In this document: piece by piece, positions 38,803 to 48,448 of the stretch
How the letters are laid out: each line of letters opens with the position of its first letter
How positions within the stretch are numbered: the stretch's first letter is position 1
Source of the DNA: Acinetobacter puyangensis
GTDB taxonomy: Bacteria; Pseudomonadota; Gammaproteobacteria; Pseudomonadales; Moraxellaceae
Length of the DNA stretch: 64,000 nucleotides
Direction of reading: 5' to 3'
Assembly (NCBI RefSeq): GCF_900096995.1
Contig: NZ_OANT01000001.1
Location: 186,001-250,000, forward strand
The notes under the pieces: generated by a model
Told to the model about the DNA's origin: nothing
Database searches by the model: none
What the model saw: only the letters and a program-made list of their open reading frames with translations
Made by a program: the position numbers and the translations under genes

Positions 38803-39273
38803 ATGTCTGTTCCTGTTGCCCTGTTGATTGGTATGATGGTGGGGATTCTGTTTAGTAGTGTGTGGTTTTTCTTTGGGCGACTGCAACAATTAAAAGCAGA
38901 ACACCAGTATGAAATGAGTGAGCTCATGCGTGAGCATGAAGCAACATTAACTTCGGCGAGAAAGCGCAGTGTAAATACCAGTCGGGCGGTACTAAAAGGT
39001 AAGATGGCAGAGCAATTTGCACCTTTATTCCCCGAGTTTGATTATTTGCCCAGTGATGCCAAGTTTTTAGGTGATCCGGTCGATTATGTGGTGTTTTCGG
39101 GCTATAGTGAATATCGGGAAGGTTTGTGTGATGCCGAAGACATTGAAGTGATTTTTATTGATATCAAATCCGGACAAGCCAGACTGACCAAAGGTCAGCA
39201 AGCCATTGCTCAGGCAATTGATGAAGGTCGGGTCAGATTTGAAACTGTTCGCATCGCATTTGATGATGAATAA
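38803..39273 (+). CDS. membrane-anchored Holliday-junction-resolvase-like protein
   Basis: 156 residues. A single N-terminal membrane helix (about 4-23) and a short coiled segment precede a C-terminal domain that matches the Holliday-resolvase-related endonuclease family: K-G-K-M-A-E-Q-F-A-P-L-F-P-E-F-D-Y, D-A-K-F-L-G-D-P-V-D-Y-V-V-F, then I-D-I-K-S-G, R-L-T, Q-A-I, R-V-R-F. The D...D-I-K pattern is that of a PD-(D/E)xK nuclease fold with Asp in place of Glu. Function is unknown; nuclease activity is inferred from the family. Confidence 0.7.
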   Translation: MSVPVALLIGMMVGILFSSVWFFFGRLQQLKAEHQYEMSELMREHEATLTSARKRSVNTSRAVLKGKMAEQFAPLFPEFDYLPSDAKFLGDPVDYVVFSGYSEYREGLCDAEDIEVIFIDIKSGQARLTKGQQAIAQAIDEGRVRFETVRIAFDDE

Positions 39274-39448
39274 CAGAGCTTGATTGACATAACTGAATTG
39301 AGATCTTTTATTTTTGTAAAGATGGTTACAAAAGGTAATCCTTGCTAACAAAATCCAAGATTGAATACACTTGGCTTTACTAAAAACTAGCATAGTTTTT
39401 GCCAGAATCTTGCACAATAGCAGCATGATTTATTGAGAGGATTTGCAG

Positions 39449-40006
39449 ATGTTGATGAGAAGGATGATGTTACTGTCTTTTTTTGCTTTTGCAATGATTC
39501 CTGCCTATGCAAGCTACGCTGAATATAACGTTGCCCATGGATTACCTCCGGTAGAAGGTCAGTCTATTTCGGTGCTACAGCCGTTTAATGGCGATTTTCG
39601 AATTTTGGGTTATAAAAATTATCAAGATGATGAACAGGCAAAATTTTCGCCTGTCGATTTTGCCGTGAGTTGGGGATTATTTGCCCATCCGGAAATTGCT
39701 TCAAAAATTGCGGTAAAACAATATGATCGGTATTTAAAATGGGCAATTGAAACATTACCCGTGCCTGCCGAACAGGCCATGCAAATGGTCTCAAATATCC
39801 ATATTATTCCTGCCAATCCGCAAATTGCGCAAGCCATTAAACAGGTCAATCGTGGTGACTTTGTTCGTTTAAAGGGTGATTTGGTTGAGATTAAAGATAA
39901 AGATCTGGTGTGGAAATCATCGCAACGTCCAGATGATGTCGGTGACGGCGCTTGCGAGGTATTTCGAGTCAGTTCGATCGAATGGTTAGAAAAGCATTCA
40001 AGTTAA
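39449..40006 (+). CDS. exported protein of unknown function
   Basis: 185 residues with a signal peptide (M-L-M-R-R start, hydrophobic core, cleavage near A-Y-A-S). The C-terminal third reads R-G-D-F-V-R-L-K-G-D-L-V-E-I, then W-K-S-S, D-V-G-D-G-A-C-E-V-F-R-V, a pattern I associate with small periplasmic or envelope domains of unknown role. GAGAGG eight bases upstream supports ATG 39449 over an in-frame TTG six bases earlier. It precedes the chagasin-like gene by 64 bp and may share its transcript. Confidence 0.6.
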   Translation: MLMRRMMLLSFFAFAMIPAYASYAEYNVAHGLPPVEGQSISVLQPFNGDFRILGYKNYQDDEQAKFSPVDFAVSWGLFAHPEIASKIAVKQYDRYLKWAIETLPVPAEQAMQMVSNIHIIPANPQIAQAIKQVNRGDFVRLKGDLVEIKDKDLVWKSSQRPDDVGDGACEVFRVSSIEWLEKHSS

Positions 40007-40070
40007 ACTCGATCTGATTGAAGTAGATAACATGATGAATTTTCATAATTTAAAACACAGAAGGTGAACG

Positions 40071-40481
40071 ATGAATATATTAAAACAATTGGCTACAATC
40101 GTAGTTTGTAGTGGATTAATGGTGGGGTGTGTACAGATTCCAAAACATGAGCAAACGCAAGTGAAACAAAGTTTTCATTTAGGTGAGGCTTGTCCTGCCA
40201 ATTTAAGTGTGGCGATAGGCGAAAAAATCGGTTTTAGCGCACCGGAAAATGCGACCACAGGCTATCAATGGCAACTAAAGAACCCTTTAAATAATCTCAG
40301 CGCCAGTTCGCATTATGTTGCCGATACTAAAGATCAGGCAACGGTCGGTAGTGGCGGGATTCGTCATTTTGAATTTGTTGCGAAGAAAGCAGGGACTGAA
40401 ACCATTCAGCTGGAGTATGTACGTGCATGGGAAAAGGATAAACCAGCAGAATCATGGCAATGTCAGGTCAATATTAAATAA
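40071..40481 (+). CDS. chagasin-family (I42) protease inhibitor lipoprotein
   Basis: 136 residues. A lipoprotein signal ends in V-G-C (Cys20). The mature part has the three loops of chagasin inhibitors of papain-like cysteine proteases: N-A-T-T-G-Y-Q-W, G-S-G-G-I-R-H-F-E-F, and R-A-W-E-K-D-K-P-A-E. It probably sits in the outer or inner membrane facing the periplasm. Whether the target is an endogenous or a foreign (host or protozoan) cysteine protease is unknown. AGAAGGTGAACG precedes the ATG. Confidence 0.75.
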   Translation: MNILKQLATIVVCSGLMVGCVQIPKHEQTQVKQSFHLGEACPANLSVAIGEKIGFSAPENATTGYQWQLKNPLNNLSASSHYVADTKDQATVGSGGIRHFEFVAKKAGTETIQLEYVRAWEKDKPAESWQCQVNIK

Positions 40482-40508
40482 TACATTGATGGTGTAAGCA
40501 TCAATGTA
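40482..40508 (+). terminator. hairpin directly after the chagasin-like gene
   Basis: TACATTGATG (40482-40491) and CATCAATGTA (40499-40508) form a perfect 10-bp stem immediately after the stop codon. There is no T-run, so it may protect the mRNA end while the following hairpin terminates. Confidence 0.45.
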
Positions 40509-40516
40509 ATCCATCT

Positions 40517-40556
40517 AACCATGATGAGTATTTATCGTTATTCATCATGGTTTTTA
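40517..40556. terminator. bidirectional terminator
   Basis: AACCATGATGA (40517-40527) pairs with TCATCATGGTT (40542-40552), followed by TTT. It lies between the chagasin-like gene and the convergent methyltransferase gene. Confidence 0.7.
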
Positions 40557-41327
40557 GCATTTTTTATAGTGGTAAGCATAGGTCACATAAGGGAAATCAA
40601 TCGTATCCTGTAAGCCCTTGTTTAAATACTGGTCAACGATTTTAATCAAGCCTTGTCGTATTCTTTCTTTTTCCTGTACTGGTGCAGCAGAAATAAAACT
40701 GGTCGATAAAATACGGTTAATGACCACTTGTTCTACACTACCACGATGTAGTAACTGGAATTTTTTAATCGACTGCAATTGAAATGAATGTTGATGTTCA
40801 AAGACATTCTGCCATGTCCCACGATAAAAACGTGGTGTATCGCCCTCAAGTGGCGTAATCAAATCGGTAATTGCTTTGATCCATGGGAAAGAAATATCAC
40901 GTTGATTCCAGATTAATCCCAATGCCGCATGTGGTTTAAGCACATGATAAATCTCATCCAGTGACTCGCCATTGGCAAACCAATGAAACGACTGTGCACA
41001 TATCACGGCATCAATACTATTAGAGGGGAGAGTAATATTTTTACTGTCAGTTTGAATATTATGGATGTTTGGATGCTTTTGAATTAACTGATCCAGCATT
41101 TCTGCAATCGGTTCAATTGCAAAGATATGCGGTGTGACTTGTTGCAAATAAGGGATAAATTTTCCTGTGCCTGCACCGAGATCAACCACTTTACTTTTGC
41201 CATTTAATTGTAGCTCCTGCTTTAACCAGCTAACGACCTCATTGGGATAGTTTGGACGAGATTGTTGATAGAGTTCTGCGCCCTGACTGAAGCCTTGTTG
41301 TGCAGCAGGATGAAGTAAATTCGACAT
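40554..41327 (-). CDS. class I SAM-dependent methyltransferase
   Basis: About 257 residues. S-adenosylmethionine-binding motif I V-V-D-L-G-A-G-T-G-K-F is near residue 50, the acidic residue of motif II falls in F-A-I-E-P-I, and D-A-V-I-C-A-Q-S-F-H-W-F follows, characteristic of the methyltransferase 11 group (UbiE/BioC-like). Substrate unknown. ATG 41327 (M-S-N-L-L) is preferred; an in-frame ATG nine codons upstream also exists. It stands alone between a terminator and the catalase gene. Confidence 0.75.
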   Translation of the reverse strand: MSNLLHPAAQQGFSQGAELYQQSRPNYPNEVVSWLKQELQLNGKSKVVDLGAGTGKFIPYLQQVTPHIFAIEPIAEMLDQLIQKHPNIHNIQTDSKNITLPSNSIDAVICAQSFHWFANGESLDEIYHVLKPHAALGLIWNQRDISFPWIKAITDLITPLEGDTPRFYRGTWQNVFEHQHSFQLQSIKKFQLLHRGSVEQVVINRILSTSFISAAPVQEKERIRQGLIKIVDQYLNKGLQDTIDFPYVTYAYHYKKC

Positions 41328-41495
41328 TGTTTTGTTCTTTCTAATAAATAACATCTAGCTTAAAAGAAACAGGATTGACTTCAAGTGATGCTATGTAAAT
41401 AAAAAGCCATCTGACGATGACTTTTTAAACAAATTTATGCAAAGGTTTTTCTTTATTCACATATAAAGATGGGAATCATAAATAAAAATAAAGAC

Positions 41496-42962
41496 TTAGG
41501 CCTCTATGTTTAATCGGCTTAATGCATCACGTACACCTTGTGCGTAGTCTGGATGACATTTCTCACAGTTATCAATATGGCGCTGTTTGATAAAGTCGAG
41601 GGCATCACCCAATGCACGGGCGGTATTGTCAAATAAAGCCTGTTTTTGTTCATCATTCATCAATTCGAACAAAGCACGGGGTTGACTAAAGTAGTCGCTG
41701 TCATCTTCACGGTAATTCCAGAAATCGGCATCACCCGTGATTTTTAGTGGTGGTTCCTTGTATTCTGGTTGTTCAATCCACTGATTAAAACTGTTTGGTT
41801 CGTAATGTGGTAAAGCACCATAGTTGGCATCAATGCGTCCCTGACCATCACGATGGTTACTGTGTACCGGGCAGCGCGCTTTGTTTACCGGAATTTGCTG
41901 ATAGTTTACCCCCAGACGGTAACGCTGTGCATCTGCATAGTTGAACAAGCGTGCTTGTAACATTTTATCTGGAGAAACACTAATCCCCGGAACCAGATTA
42001 CTTGGTGCAAAAGCAGATTGTTCAACATCTAAAAAGAAGTTTTCGGGATTACGATTCAGTTCAAATTCACCGACTTCGATCAATGGATAATCTGCATGTG
42101 GCCAGATTTTGGTTAAATCAAATGGATGATAAGGAACTTTTTCCGCCTCTTGTTCTGGCATGATCTGTACAAACAGTGTCCACTTCGGATAGTCACCACT
42201 TTCGATGGCGTCATATAAATCACGCTGATTGCTTTCACGATCTTTGGCGATGACAGTTTCTGCTTCGGCATCGGTTAGGTTTTTAATGCCTTGCTGGGTT
42301 CTAAAGTGGAATTTCACCCAAAAGCGTTCATTGGCTGCGTTGATAAAGCTATAGGTATGGCTACCAAAACCATGCATATGACGATAGCTGGCGGGGATAC
42401 CACGATCAGACATGACAATCGTCACTTGATGGAATGCTTCTGGTAACAGGGTCCAGAAATCCCAATTGTAGGTTGCACTACGCAAGTTAGTGCGTGGATC
42501 ACGTTTTACCGCTTTATTTAAATCAGGAAACTTACGTGGATCACGTAAAAAGAACACGGGGGTGTTATTTCCTACCAGATCCCAGTTACCTTCTTCGGTA
42601 TAGAATTTTAAGGCAAAACCACGGATATCACGTTCGGCATCGGCTGCGCCACGTTCACCAGCAACTGTGGTAAAACGGGCAAACATTTCGGTTTTTTTAC
42701 CAATTTCACTAAAGATTTTGGCACGAGTATATTGGCTAATATCATGTGTCACAGTAAAAGTACCAAATGCACCTGAACCTTTGGCATGCATACGACGTTC
42801 TGGAATGACTTCACGGACGAAATTGGCTAGTTTTTCATTTAGCCAGACATCCTGTGCCAATAATGGACCACGTGGACCGGCGGTTAGACTGTTTTGGTTA
42901 TCAACAACCGGTGCACCAAAGTCGGTGGTTAAATGGCTATACGGACATTTTTTGTCGGTCAT
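41496..42962 (-). CDS. katA: monofunctional haem catalase (small-subunit type)
   Basis: 488 residues, the length of small-subunit clade 3 catalases. Active-site His59 in R-R-M-H-A-K-G, Asn132 in V-G-N-N-T-P-V-F-F, and proximal haem ligand Tyr342 in R-L-F-N-Y-A-D-A-Q are all present. It disproportionates hydrogen peroxide in the cytoplasm. AGGAG seven bases before ATG 42962 fixes the start; a longer reading from 43019 has no site. A 230-bp gap upstream could hold a regulator site, but none was recognised. Confidence 0.92.
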   Translation of the reverse strand: MTDKKCPYSHLTTDFGAPVVDNQNSLTAGPRGPLLAQDVWLNEKLANFVREVIPERRMHAKGSGAFGTFTVTHDISQYTRAKIFSEIGKKTEMFARFTTVAGERGAADAERDIRGFALKFYTEEGNWDLVGNNTPVFFLRDPRKFPDLNKAVKRDPRTNLRSATYNWDFWTLLPEAFHQVTIVMSDRGIPASYRHMHGFGSHTYSFINAANERFWVKFHFRTQQGIKNLTDAEAETVIAKDRESNQRDLYDAIESGDYPKWTLFVQIMPEQEAEKVPYHPFDLTKIWPHADYPLIEVGEFELNRNPENFFLDVEQSAFAPSNLVPGISVSPDKMLQARLFNYADAQRYRLGVNYQQIPVNKARCPVHSNHRDGQGRIDANYGALPHYEPNSFNQWIEQPEYKEPPLKITGDADFWNYREDDSDYFSQPRALFELMNDEQKQALFDNTARALGDALDFIKQRHIDNCEKCHPDYAQGVRDALSRLNIEA

Positions 42963-43251
42963 GGCTATCTCCTGTTTGTTATAAAGTGGCGAATGAATTA
43001 GATTTAATGAATAAAACAATATGCAACAAGATATTGTTGAATGATAGTAATGTTGGTGTGACTATGTTTCAGGTCTAAGTTCATCATAACCTCTACATGA
43101 ATCGAATAAAGCATTTGAATCTGTTTTTTCAGTGTAAAACAATTAATTAATTTGTAAAACAGATTAAATTGGTAATAGTGATTTGTTTTTTAGATTAATG
43201 CTATGTTGAATATAAGGTTAAAGGTAAATCAAACGACTGATTTAATGGTTT

Positions 43252-43884
43252 TTAATCTTCTTGAGTTGTAACAAAGGCCAGACTTGCAGTGATAATATCT
43301 TCCTGCAAATTTTCCCAATCTTGAAAATCTGGCTGAATGAGTAAGCCTTGCATAACAAAACCGTAAATTATCCGATGCAAATTCTGCGCTACACGCTGTT
43401 TTTTAATAGATTGATGATAATAAGGTGTAAGTAAATTCTGCCAGTGCTGCGTCATAAGATCATAATGTTTTTGATAAATTTCGACGCTGGAAAGTTGTCG
43501 TTCAAGTAAAAAAATCGTTGCCCAGATACGCTGTTCTTGTCTAATAATTAGAAGTTGCTGCTCAATGAGGTAGTATAAATAATGATCTATGCTTAAGTTG
43601 GGATAATTTGATAATTGCGTGGTTGCCAGGTGCTGAAGTTGTTGAATATTCATCTTTATGTATTGGTGAATGATCAGGGCAATTACATCTTCTTTTTGAC
43701 TGAAATATTCATAAAAGGTGCCTAAACCCACGCCAGCAATTTCGGTGATTTCCCGAATGGTGATTTCATCAAAACTTTTTTCCCGTAAAAGCTGAACAGT
43801 GGTTTCCAGCAATGCCTGCTGTGTAAATTTAGCTCTGGATTGCCTTGGTTTTCGGCGTACATTTATTGGTGCTTGAGCCATCAT
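43252..43884 (-). CDS. TetR-family repressor divergent from the AidB-like gene
   Basis: 210 residues. The N-terminal HTH reads I-T-I-R-E-I-T-E-I-A-G-V-G-L-G-T-F-Y-E-Y-F (about 40-60), the TetR recognition helix. The C-terminal ligand domain is helical and rich in Gln. Divergent to the acyl-CoA dehydrogenase, so probably its repressor, perhaps sensing an acyl-CoA. ATG-ATG start; the second codon is equally possible. Confidence 0.85.
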   Translation of the reverse strand: MMAQAPINVRRKPRQSRAKFTQQALLETTVQLLREKSFDEITIREITEIAGVGLGTFYEYFSQKEDVIALIIHQYIKMNIQQLQHLATTQLSNYPNLSIDHYLYYLIEQQLLIIRQEQRIWATIFLLERQLSSVEIYQKHYDLMTQHWQNLLTPYYHQSIKKQRVAQNLHRIIYGFVMQGLLIQPDFQDWENLQEDIITASLAFVTTQED

Positions 43885-43925
43885 GAAAATCCGAACATGG
43901 GGACAAAGGAAATCTTTTATACTTA

Positions 43926-43937
43926 AAAAGTACTTTT
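43926..43937. promoter_or_regulatory. palindrome between tetR and the AidB-like gene
   Basis: AAAAGTACTTTT is a perfect 12-bp palindrome in the 77-bp divergent gap. Its position overlaps where the acyl-CoA dehydrogenase promoter should be, so it is a candidate operator for the TetR protein. Confidence 0.45.
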
Positions 43938-43961
43938 ACAATAACACATGAGGGAACATCG

Positions 43962-45626
43962 ATGACAACAAATTGGCTTACCCATCAGATCAGTAATCAG
44001 TTTGATGAGCTTCAGGATTATAATCTATTTGATACGGATTTGATTCTACAACAAATTTTACAGCATTATGGTAGTCAGGATCAGTCTGCATTGCGTACCT
44101 TTGGTGATGTGGCTGGTAGTGCGGCATTCTATAATGCTGCCGAATTGGCCAATCGACATACACCGGAATTGCATGCTTTTGATGCGCGGGGGCGGCGTAT
44201 TGATTTTCTGGAATTTCATCCAGCTTGGCATCAATGGATGGCATTTAATCGGCAATATGCTGTACATGCTCACCCATTTATCACACAGCATCAATCCAGT
44301 GCCTGGGTAGATTTGGCCAGCCGTTTTTATCTGTCTGGACAGATTGAAAGTGGTAATTTATGTCCGATCGCTATGACGTTAGGTAGTATTCCATTATTAC
44401 AGCGAGAACCAGCATTATGGGCTGAACTGGGTGATAAATTACTGTCAACAGAATATGATGAACGCGATATCCCCATTCACGATAAAAAGTCGATCTGGAT
44501 TGGCATGGGCATGACCGAGAAACAGGGTGGTTCAGATGTACGCGCCAATCAAACATTGGCAAAAGCGGTGAATCAGGCTGGACGAGGACAGGAATACTTA
44601 CTGACCGGACACAAATGGTTTTTTTCTGCACCGATGTCTGATGCACATCTGGTTGTTGCGCAGACCGAAGATTCTGGATTGGGCTGTTTCTTTGTGCCAC
44701 GCTGGTTGCCGGACGGTAGTAAAAATCGGGTTAATATACAGCGTTTAAAAAGCAAGGTCGGCAATTGTAGTAATTCCAGCAGTGAAGTGGAATTTCAGGA
44801 AGCATGGGGCATCATGATTGGTGAAGAAGGGCGAGGTATTCCGACTATTATTGAAATGGCTGGCTATACCCGTTTGACTTGTTCGGTTGGGAGCAGCGCC
44901 GTAATGCGTCAGGCATTGGTACAATGTCTGGCGTATACACGGCAGCGTCAGGCTTTTGGTAAAGTTTTGGCAGATCAACCCTTGATGCAATCTGTTTTGG
45001 TCGATCTGGCACTGGAAACAGAAGCGGCATTGCAATTGAGTATGCATCTGGCTTGGCACTATCAGTACGAACATCAGCTTGATAACCAATTGTCACAGGC
45101 ATGGACCCGAATCATGACGCCTGCGGCCAAGTTCTGGATTTGTAAACGCGCGGTCGAGTTAACCGGCGAAACCATGGAAGTATTTGGTGGTAATGGTTAT
45201 GTCGATACGGGCATCATGGCACGTTTGTATAAGGAAGCACCAGTGAATTCTATCTGGGAAGGTTCCGGCAATGTGATGTGTCTGGATGTTTTGCGTGCGA
45301 TTCAACGAGAACCGGACTTAATTGAGATATTATTAAGCTCATTTGATGCAGAATGCCAGCAGAATCAGGTACTGAAAGTCGCACGGGCCGAGTTATATGC
45401 TTTATTGCTGCAATCAGCCCATGATTTGCAATTCTCCGCACGCAGTATAGTGACACGACTGGTGTTGTTGGCACAGGCGGTATTATTGCTGCGATATTCT
45501 GAATCCTTTGTGGCTGAGGCATTTATTCAGACAAGGTTTAATGCATTGCATGGTCGTGTAACTGGGCTTGTTGCTGCACAAGGGATTGACGTGGTACGGA
45601 TACTGGAACGGGCATTACCTGCATAA
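43962..45626 (+). CDS. AidB-like acyl-CoA dehydrogenase
   Basis: 554 residues, a large acyl-CoA dehydrogenase of the AidB branch. M-G-M-T-E-K-Q-G-G-S-D-V, L-P-D-G (within C-F-F-V-P-R-W-L-P-D-G), and M-E-V-F-G-G-N-G-Y with A-P-V-N-S-I-W-E-G-S-G-N-V-M-C-L-D-V-L-R match E. coli AidB closely. AidB is an FAD protein of the adaptive response with weak dehydrogenase activity, thought to protect DNA from alkylation. Co-location with a thioesterase and a TetR gene suggests a metabolic acyl-CoA role here instead; undecided. GAGGGA precedes the ATG. Confidence 0.8.
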   Translation: MTTNWLTHQISNQFDELQDYNLFDTDLILQQILQHYGSQDQSALRTFGDVAGSAAFYNAAELANRHTPELHAFDARGRRIDFLEFHPAWHQWMAFNRQYAVHAHPFITQHQSSAWVDLASRFYLSGQIESGNLCPIAMTLGSIPLLQREPALWAELGDKLLSTEYDERDIPIHDKKSIWIGMGMTEKQGGSDVRANQTLAKAVNQAGRGQEYLLTGHKWFFSAPMSDAHLVVAQTEDSGLGCFFVPRWLPDGSKNRVNIQRLKSKVGNCSNSSSEVEFQEAWGIMIGEEGRGIPTIIEMAGYTRLTCSVGSSAVMRQALVQCLAYTRQRQAFGKVLADQPLMQSVLVDLALETEAALQLSMHLAWHYQYEHQLDNQLSQAWTRIMTPAAKFWICKRAVELTGETMEVFGGNGYVDTGIMARLYKEAPVNSIWEGSGNVMCLDVLRAIQREPDLIEILLSSFDAECQQNQVLKVARAELYALLLQSAHDLQFSARSIVTRLVLLAQAVLLLRYSESFVAEAFIQTRFNALHGRVTGLVAAQGIDVVRILERALPA

Positions 45627-45646
45627 TTTTTAAAAGGGAATGGAAT

Positions 45647-46048
45647 ATGGATATTCGAAATATCGCCGATCATATTTTTAAATCACAACCTTTTAGCCAG
45701 TTTTTGGATGCAAACTTAAAAGTTATTTCAGCCAATGAAGTTGAAATAGACATTGTATTAGGTGAGCAGCATCGACAACAGCACGGTTTTGCCCATGGCG
45801 GGGTCTTAAGTTATTTGGCAGATAATTCCATTACTTTTGCTGGTGGCATTGCGTTAATGGGTGATGCGCTAACGTCCGAATTTAAGATTAATTATGTTAA
45901 GCCTGCGCAAGGTGAACGCTTGATTGCAAAAGCCATTGCAAAAAGTGTTGGCAAAAAACAAGCAGTCTGTGTGGCAGAAATTTATTGTATCCATCAGGAT
46001 CGGGAGTATCTATGTGCCATCGCACAGGGGACTGTCATCAAGATATAA
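45647..46048 (+). CDS. PaaI-type hotdog thioesterase
   Basis: 133 residues; a hotdog-fold domain with H-G-F-A-H-G-G-V-L-S-Y-L-A-D-N near residue 45 and F-K-I-N-Y-V-K-P-A-Q-G-E-R-L in the central strand. Hydrolyses an acyl- or aryl-CoA. It starts 20 bp after the AidB-like gene, so the two are probably one operon acting on the same CoA ester. Confidence 0.8.
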   Translation: MDIRNIADHIFKSQPFSQFLDANLKVISANEVEIDIVLGEQHRQQHGFAHGGVLSYLADNSITFAGGIALMGDALTSEFKINYVKPAQGERLIAKAIAKSVGKKQAVCVAEIYCIHQDREYLCAIAQGTVIKI

Positions 46049-46057
46049 TTTCTCATG

Positions 46058-46096
46058 TGGGTCATTGATCTATCTTAGTTACGGTCAATGACCCCA
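46058..46096. terminator. hairpin between convergent thioesterase and ptsP genes
   Basis: GGGTCATTGA (46059-46068) pairs with TCAATGACCC (46085-46094) around a 16-nt loop. The stem is good but T-runs are lacking on both strands. Confidence 0.5.
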
Positions 46097-46111
46097 GATT
46101 ACAGTGCTGTG

Positions 46112-48409
46112 TTAGCTGGTCACAACACGGCCGCTTTTCACCATATCCGCCAGTCCATGGGTTCTAAAATAATGTTCAATCAGACTTTTAATCATTAAAG
46201 GATTGTTGAGTTTTAAAACTTGCTCTAACAAGTCTTGTGCATCTGTCATCGGTACGTGGCAGATGGCCTTACGCACACGCAAGATATTACTGGAGCTCAT
46301 TGACAGGGTATTAAAGCCCATCGCCATCAATAAGATTGCAGTCAGTGGATCACCTGCCATCTCACCACAAAGACTAATCGGTTTGTCATATTGATGGCAT
46401 TCTTTGACCAGTTTGGTCAGTGCTCTAAGAATTGCCGGATGAAAGTGCGAATAAACACTGGCAACGCGCGGATTGTTACGGTCAACCGCGAGTAAATACT
46501 GAATTAAGTCATTTGATCCGACAGAGAAGAAATCGACCAGTTCGGAAAATTCGTCAATTTGTAGCAGAATACTGGGAACTTCAATCATAATCCCGACTTT
46601 TGGTCGGGTAATTTTGACTTGTTCTTCTTCCTGAACTGCACTCAAGTCACGGTCAAGCAGATAGAGTGCTTCTTCAACTTCACTAACGCTGGTGATCATT
46701 GGCAATAAAATATGCAAATTATTCAGACCAATACTTGCCTTGAGCATGGCACGGATTTGTGAAGAAAAAATTTCCGGATGATCCAGGGTGAAACGGATAC
46801 CTCGCCAGCCCAGGGCCGAGTTTTCTTCTTCAATCGAAAAGTAAGGCAAATCTTTGTCGGCACCGATATCAAGGGTACGCATTACCACAGGTTTATTGGC
46901 AAAGTGACTTAGTTGCTGGCGATAAATCGCACGTTGTTCTTCCTCACCGGGAAAGCGTTCCCGCAGCATGAACGGAATCTCACTGCGATAGAGCCCGACA
47001 CCTTTGGCACCACGTTGTACACCACGCACCACATCAATCATCAGACCGGTATTGACAAACAGCGGCATGGCAACACCATCAGGCGTAATCGCACTTTTAG
47101 TTTCATACTGTTTTAGGTCTTTGGCAATCTGATCTTCGTCTTTTTTAATTTCCTTATAGCGGGTACGTAAGCGTCGTGGCGGATGCACAAATATCCGACC
47201 TTGATAGGCATCGACGATAATCTCGGCATCGTCCAATGTACTGATCGGTAATTCTGTCACACCGACAACGGTGGGGATACCCAATGCGCGTGCCACGATC
47301 ACCATGTGCGAATTGGCTGCACCTTCAGTGGTGACAATGGCTGCAATATTGCCAATCGGCATTTCGACCAGCGCCGCAGTACTGATTTCTTCACCAATTA
47401 AAATGGTATCTTCGGTAATTTCCTTATGGCCAGTATCCGCAGTTTGCAGATGGGCAAGAATACGTCGTCCAAGATCCTTAAGATCGGATACCCGTTCACG
47501 CAAATAACCATCTTCCATTTGCGCAAAAATATTGACATGCTTTTCGATCACCCGCCGTACTGCACCTTGTGCCCAGTGGCCTTCCCGAATTAAAGCACTG
47601 ATTTCGGCAGGCAGTGCATTGTCATCCAGCATACGTAAAAATACGCTAAATAAAGCACGCTCTTCCGACATCAGGGAATCCTGCATTTTTGCATCAAGAT
47701 TTTTAATGTCTTCACGTACTGCAAAAACAGCTTTACCTAACAGTTCCAATTCTACGCTGATGTCTTCTGCTTCACGATCCGGAATTGAGTTTAAATCCGC
47801 AGCGGGATAAAGAATAACGGCACGACCCAGCGCAATCCCATCTGCACCGGCAACCCCTTGATAGGTTTGATAGCTTGGTCCGCTGGACGGTTTACGAAAA
47901 ACATCAATATTGCCGACCACGTGGGCATGGGCAATCACGCCGGAAAGTTGCGCACACAGCGTGACCAAAAAGGATTCAGCCGCTTCACTAAAATGCTGAC
48001 TTTCCTGATTTTGAATCACCATCACGCCCATCACTTTGCGGCGATACATGATGGGCACACCTAAAAATGAATTAAAAACTTCTTCACCAGTTTCGGGTAA
48101 ATAAATAAAGCGTTCATGTTTGGGTGCATGTTCCAGATTGACAATTTCTTCTCGTTGTCCGACCAGTCCGACCAAACCTTCGCTGGTATCCAGGGAAACC
48201 GTGCCCACTGCTTCAAGTTTTAAACCGTGGGATGCCATGAGTACATAGCGATGGTTACGTTCATCGAGTAAATAGACTGAGCAAACATCGGCATCCATGG
48301 CTTCTGCAACCTGATTTACCATCACATCAAGCGCTTCATGCAGACTTGGTGAGGCATCCACCTCCTGCACGATACGTCTTAAGGTTTCAAGTTGCATTGT
48401 ATTTGCCAT
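46112..48409 (-). CDS. ptsP: PTS phosphotransferase EI-Ntr (PtsP)
   Basis: 765 residues. Order: GAF domain (about 15-160), PEP-utilising N-terminal domain, mobile domain with the phosphorylated His in G-A-A-N-S-H-M-V-I (near residue 355), and the PEP-binding barrel (from about 420) with L-P-M-I-T-S-V, M-I-E-V-P-S and S-V-G-S-N-D-L-I-Q-Y. It takes phosphate from PEP to NPr in the nitrogen-related PTS, a regulatory rather than sugar-transport chain. As in E. coli it is encoded immediately downstream of rppH on the same strand. Confidence 0.95.
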   Translation of the reverse strand: MANTMQLETLRRIVQEVDASPSLHEALDVMVNQVAEAMDADVCSVYLLDERNHRYVLMASHGLKLEAVGTVSLDTSEGLVGLVGQREEIVNLEHAPKHERFIYLPETGEEVFNSFLGVPIMYRRKVMGVMVIQNQESQHFSEAAESFLVTLCAQLSGVIAHAHVVGNIDVFRKPSSGPSYQTYQGVAGADGIALGRAVILYPAADLNSIPDREAEDISVELELLGKAVFAVREDIKNLDAKMQDSLMSEERALFSVFLRMLDDNALPAEISALIREGHWAQGAVRRVIEKHVNIFAQMEDGYLRERVSDLKDLGRRILAHLQTADTGHKEITEDTILIGEEISTAALVEMPIGNIAAIVTTEGAANSHMVIVARALGIPTVVGVTELPISTLDDAEIIVDAYQGRIFVHPPRRLRTRYKEIKKDEDQIAKDLKQYETKSAITPDGVAMPLFVNTGLMIDVVRGVQRGAKGVGLYRSEIPFMLRERFPGEEEQRAIYRQQLSHFANKPVVMRTLDIGADKDLPYFSIEEENSALGWRGIRFTLDHPEIFSSQIRAMLKASIGLNNLHILLPMITSVSEVEEALYLLDRDLSAVQEEEQVKITRPKVGIMIEVPSILLQIDEFSELVDFFSVGSNDLIQYLLAVDRNNPRVASVYSHFHPAILRALTKLVKECHQYDKPISLCGEMAGDPLTAILLMAMGFNTLSMSSSNILRVRKAICHVPMTDAQDLLEQVLKLNNPLMIKSLIEHYFRTHGLADMVKSGRVVTS

Positions 48410-48448
48410 GAATTTATTCCCTGATTAAATGTGCTGTTCCTAAGTAAA

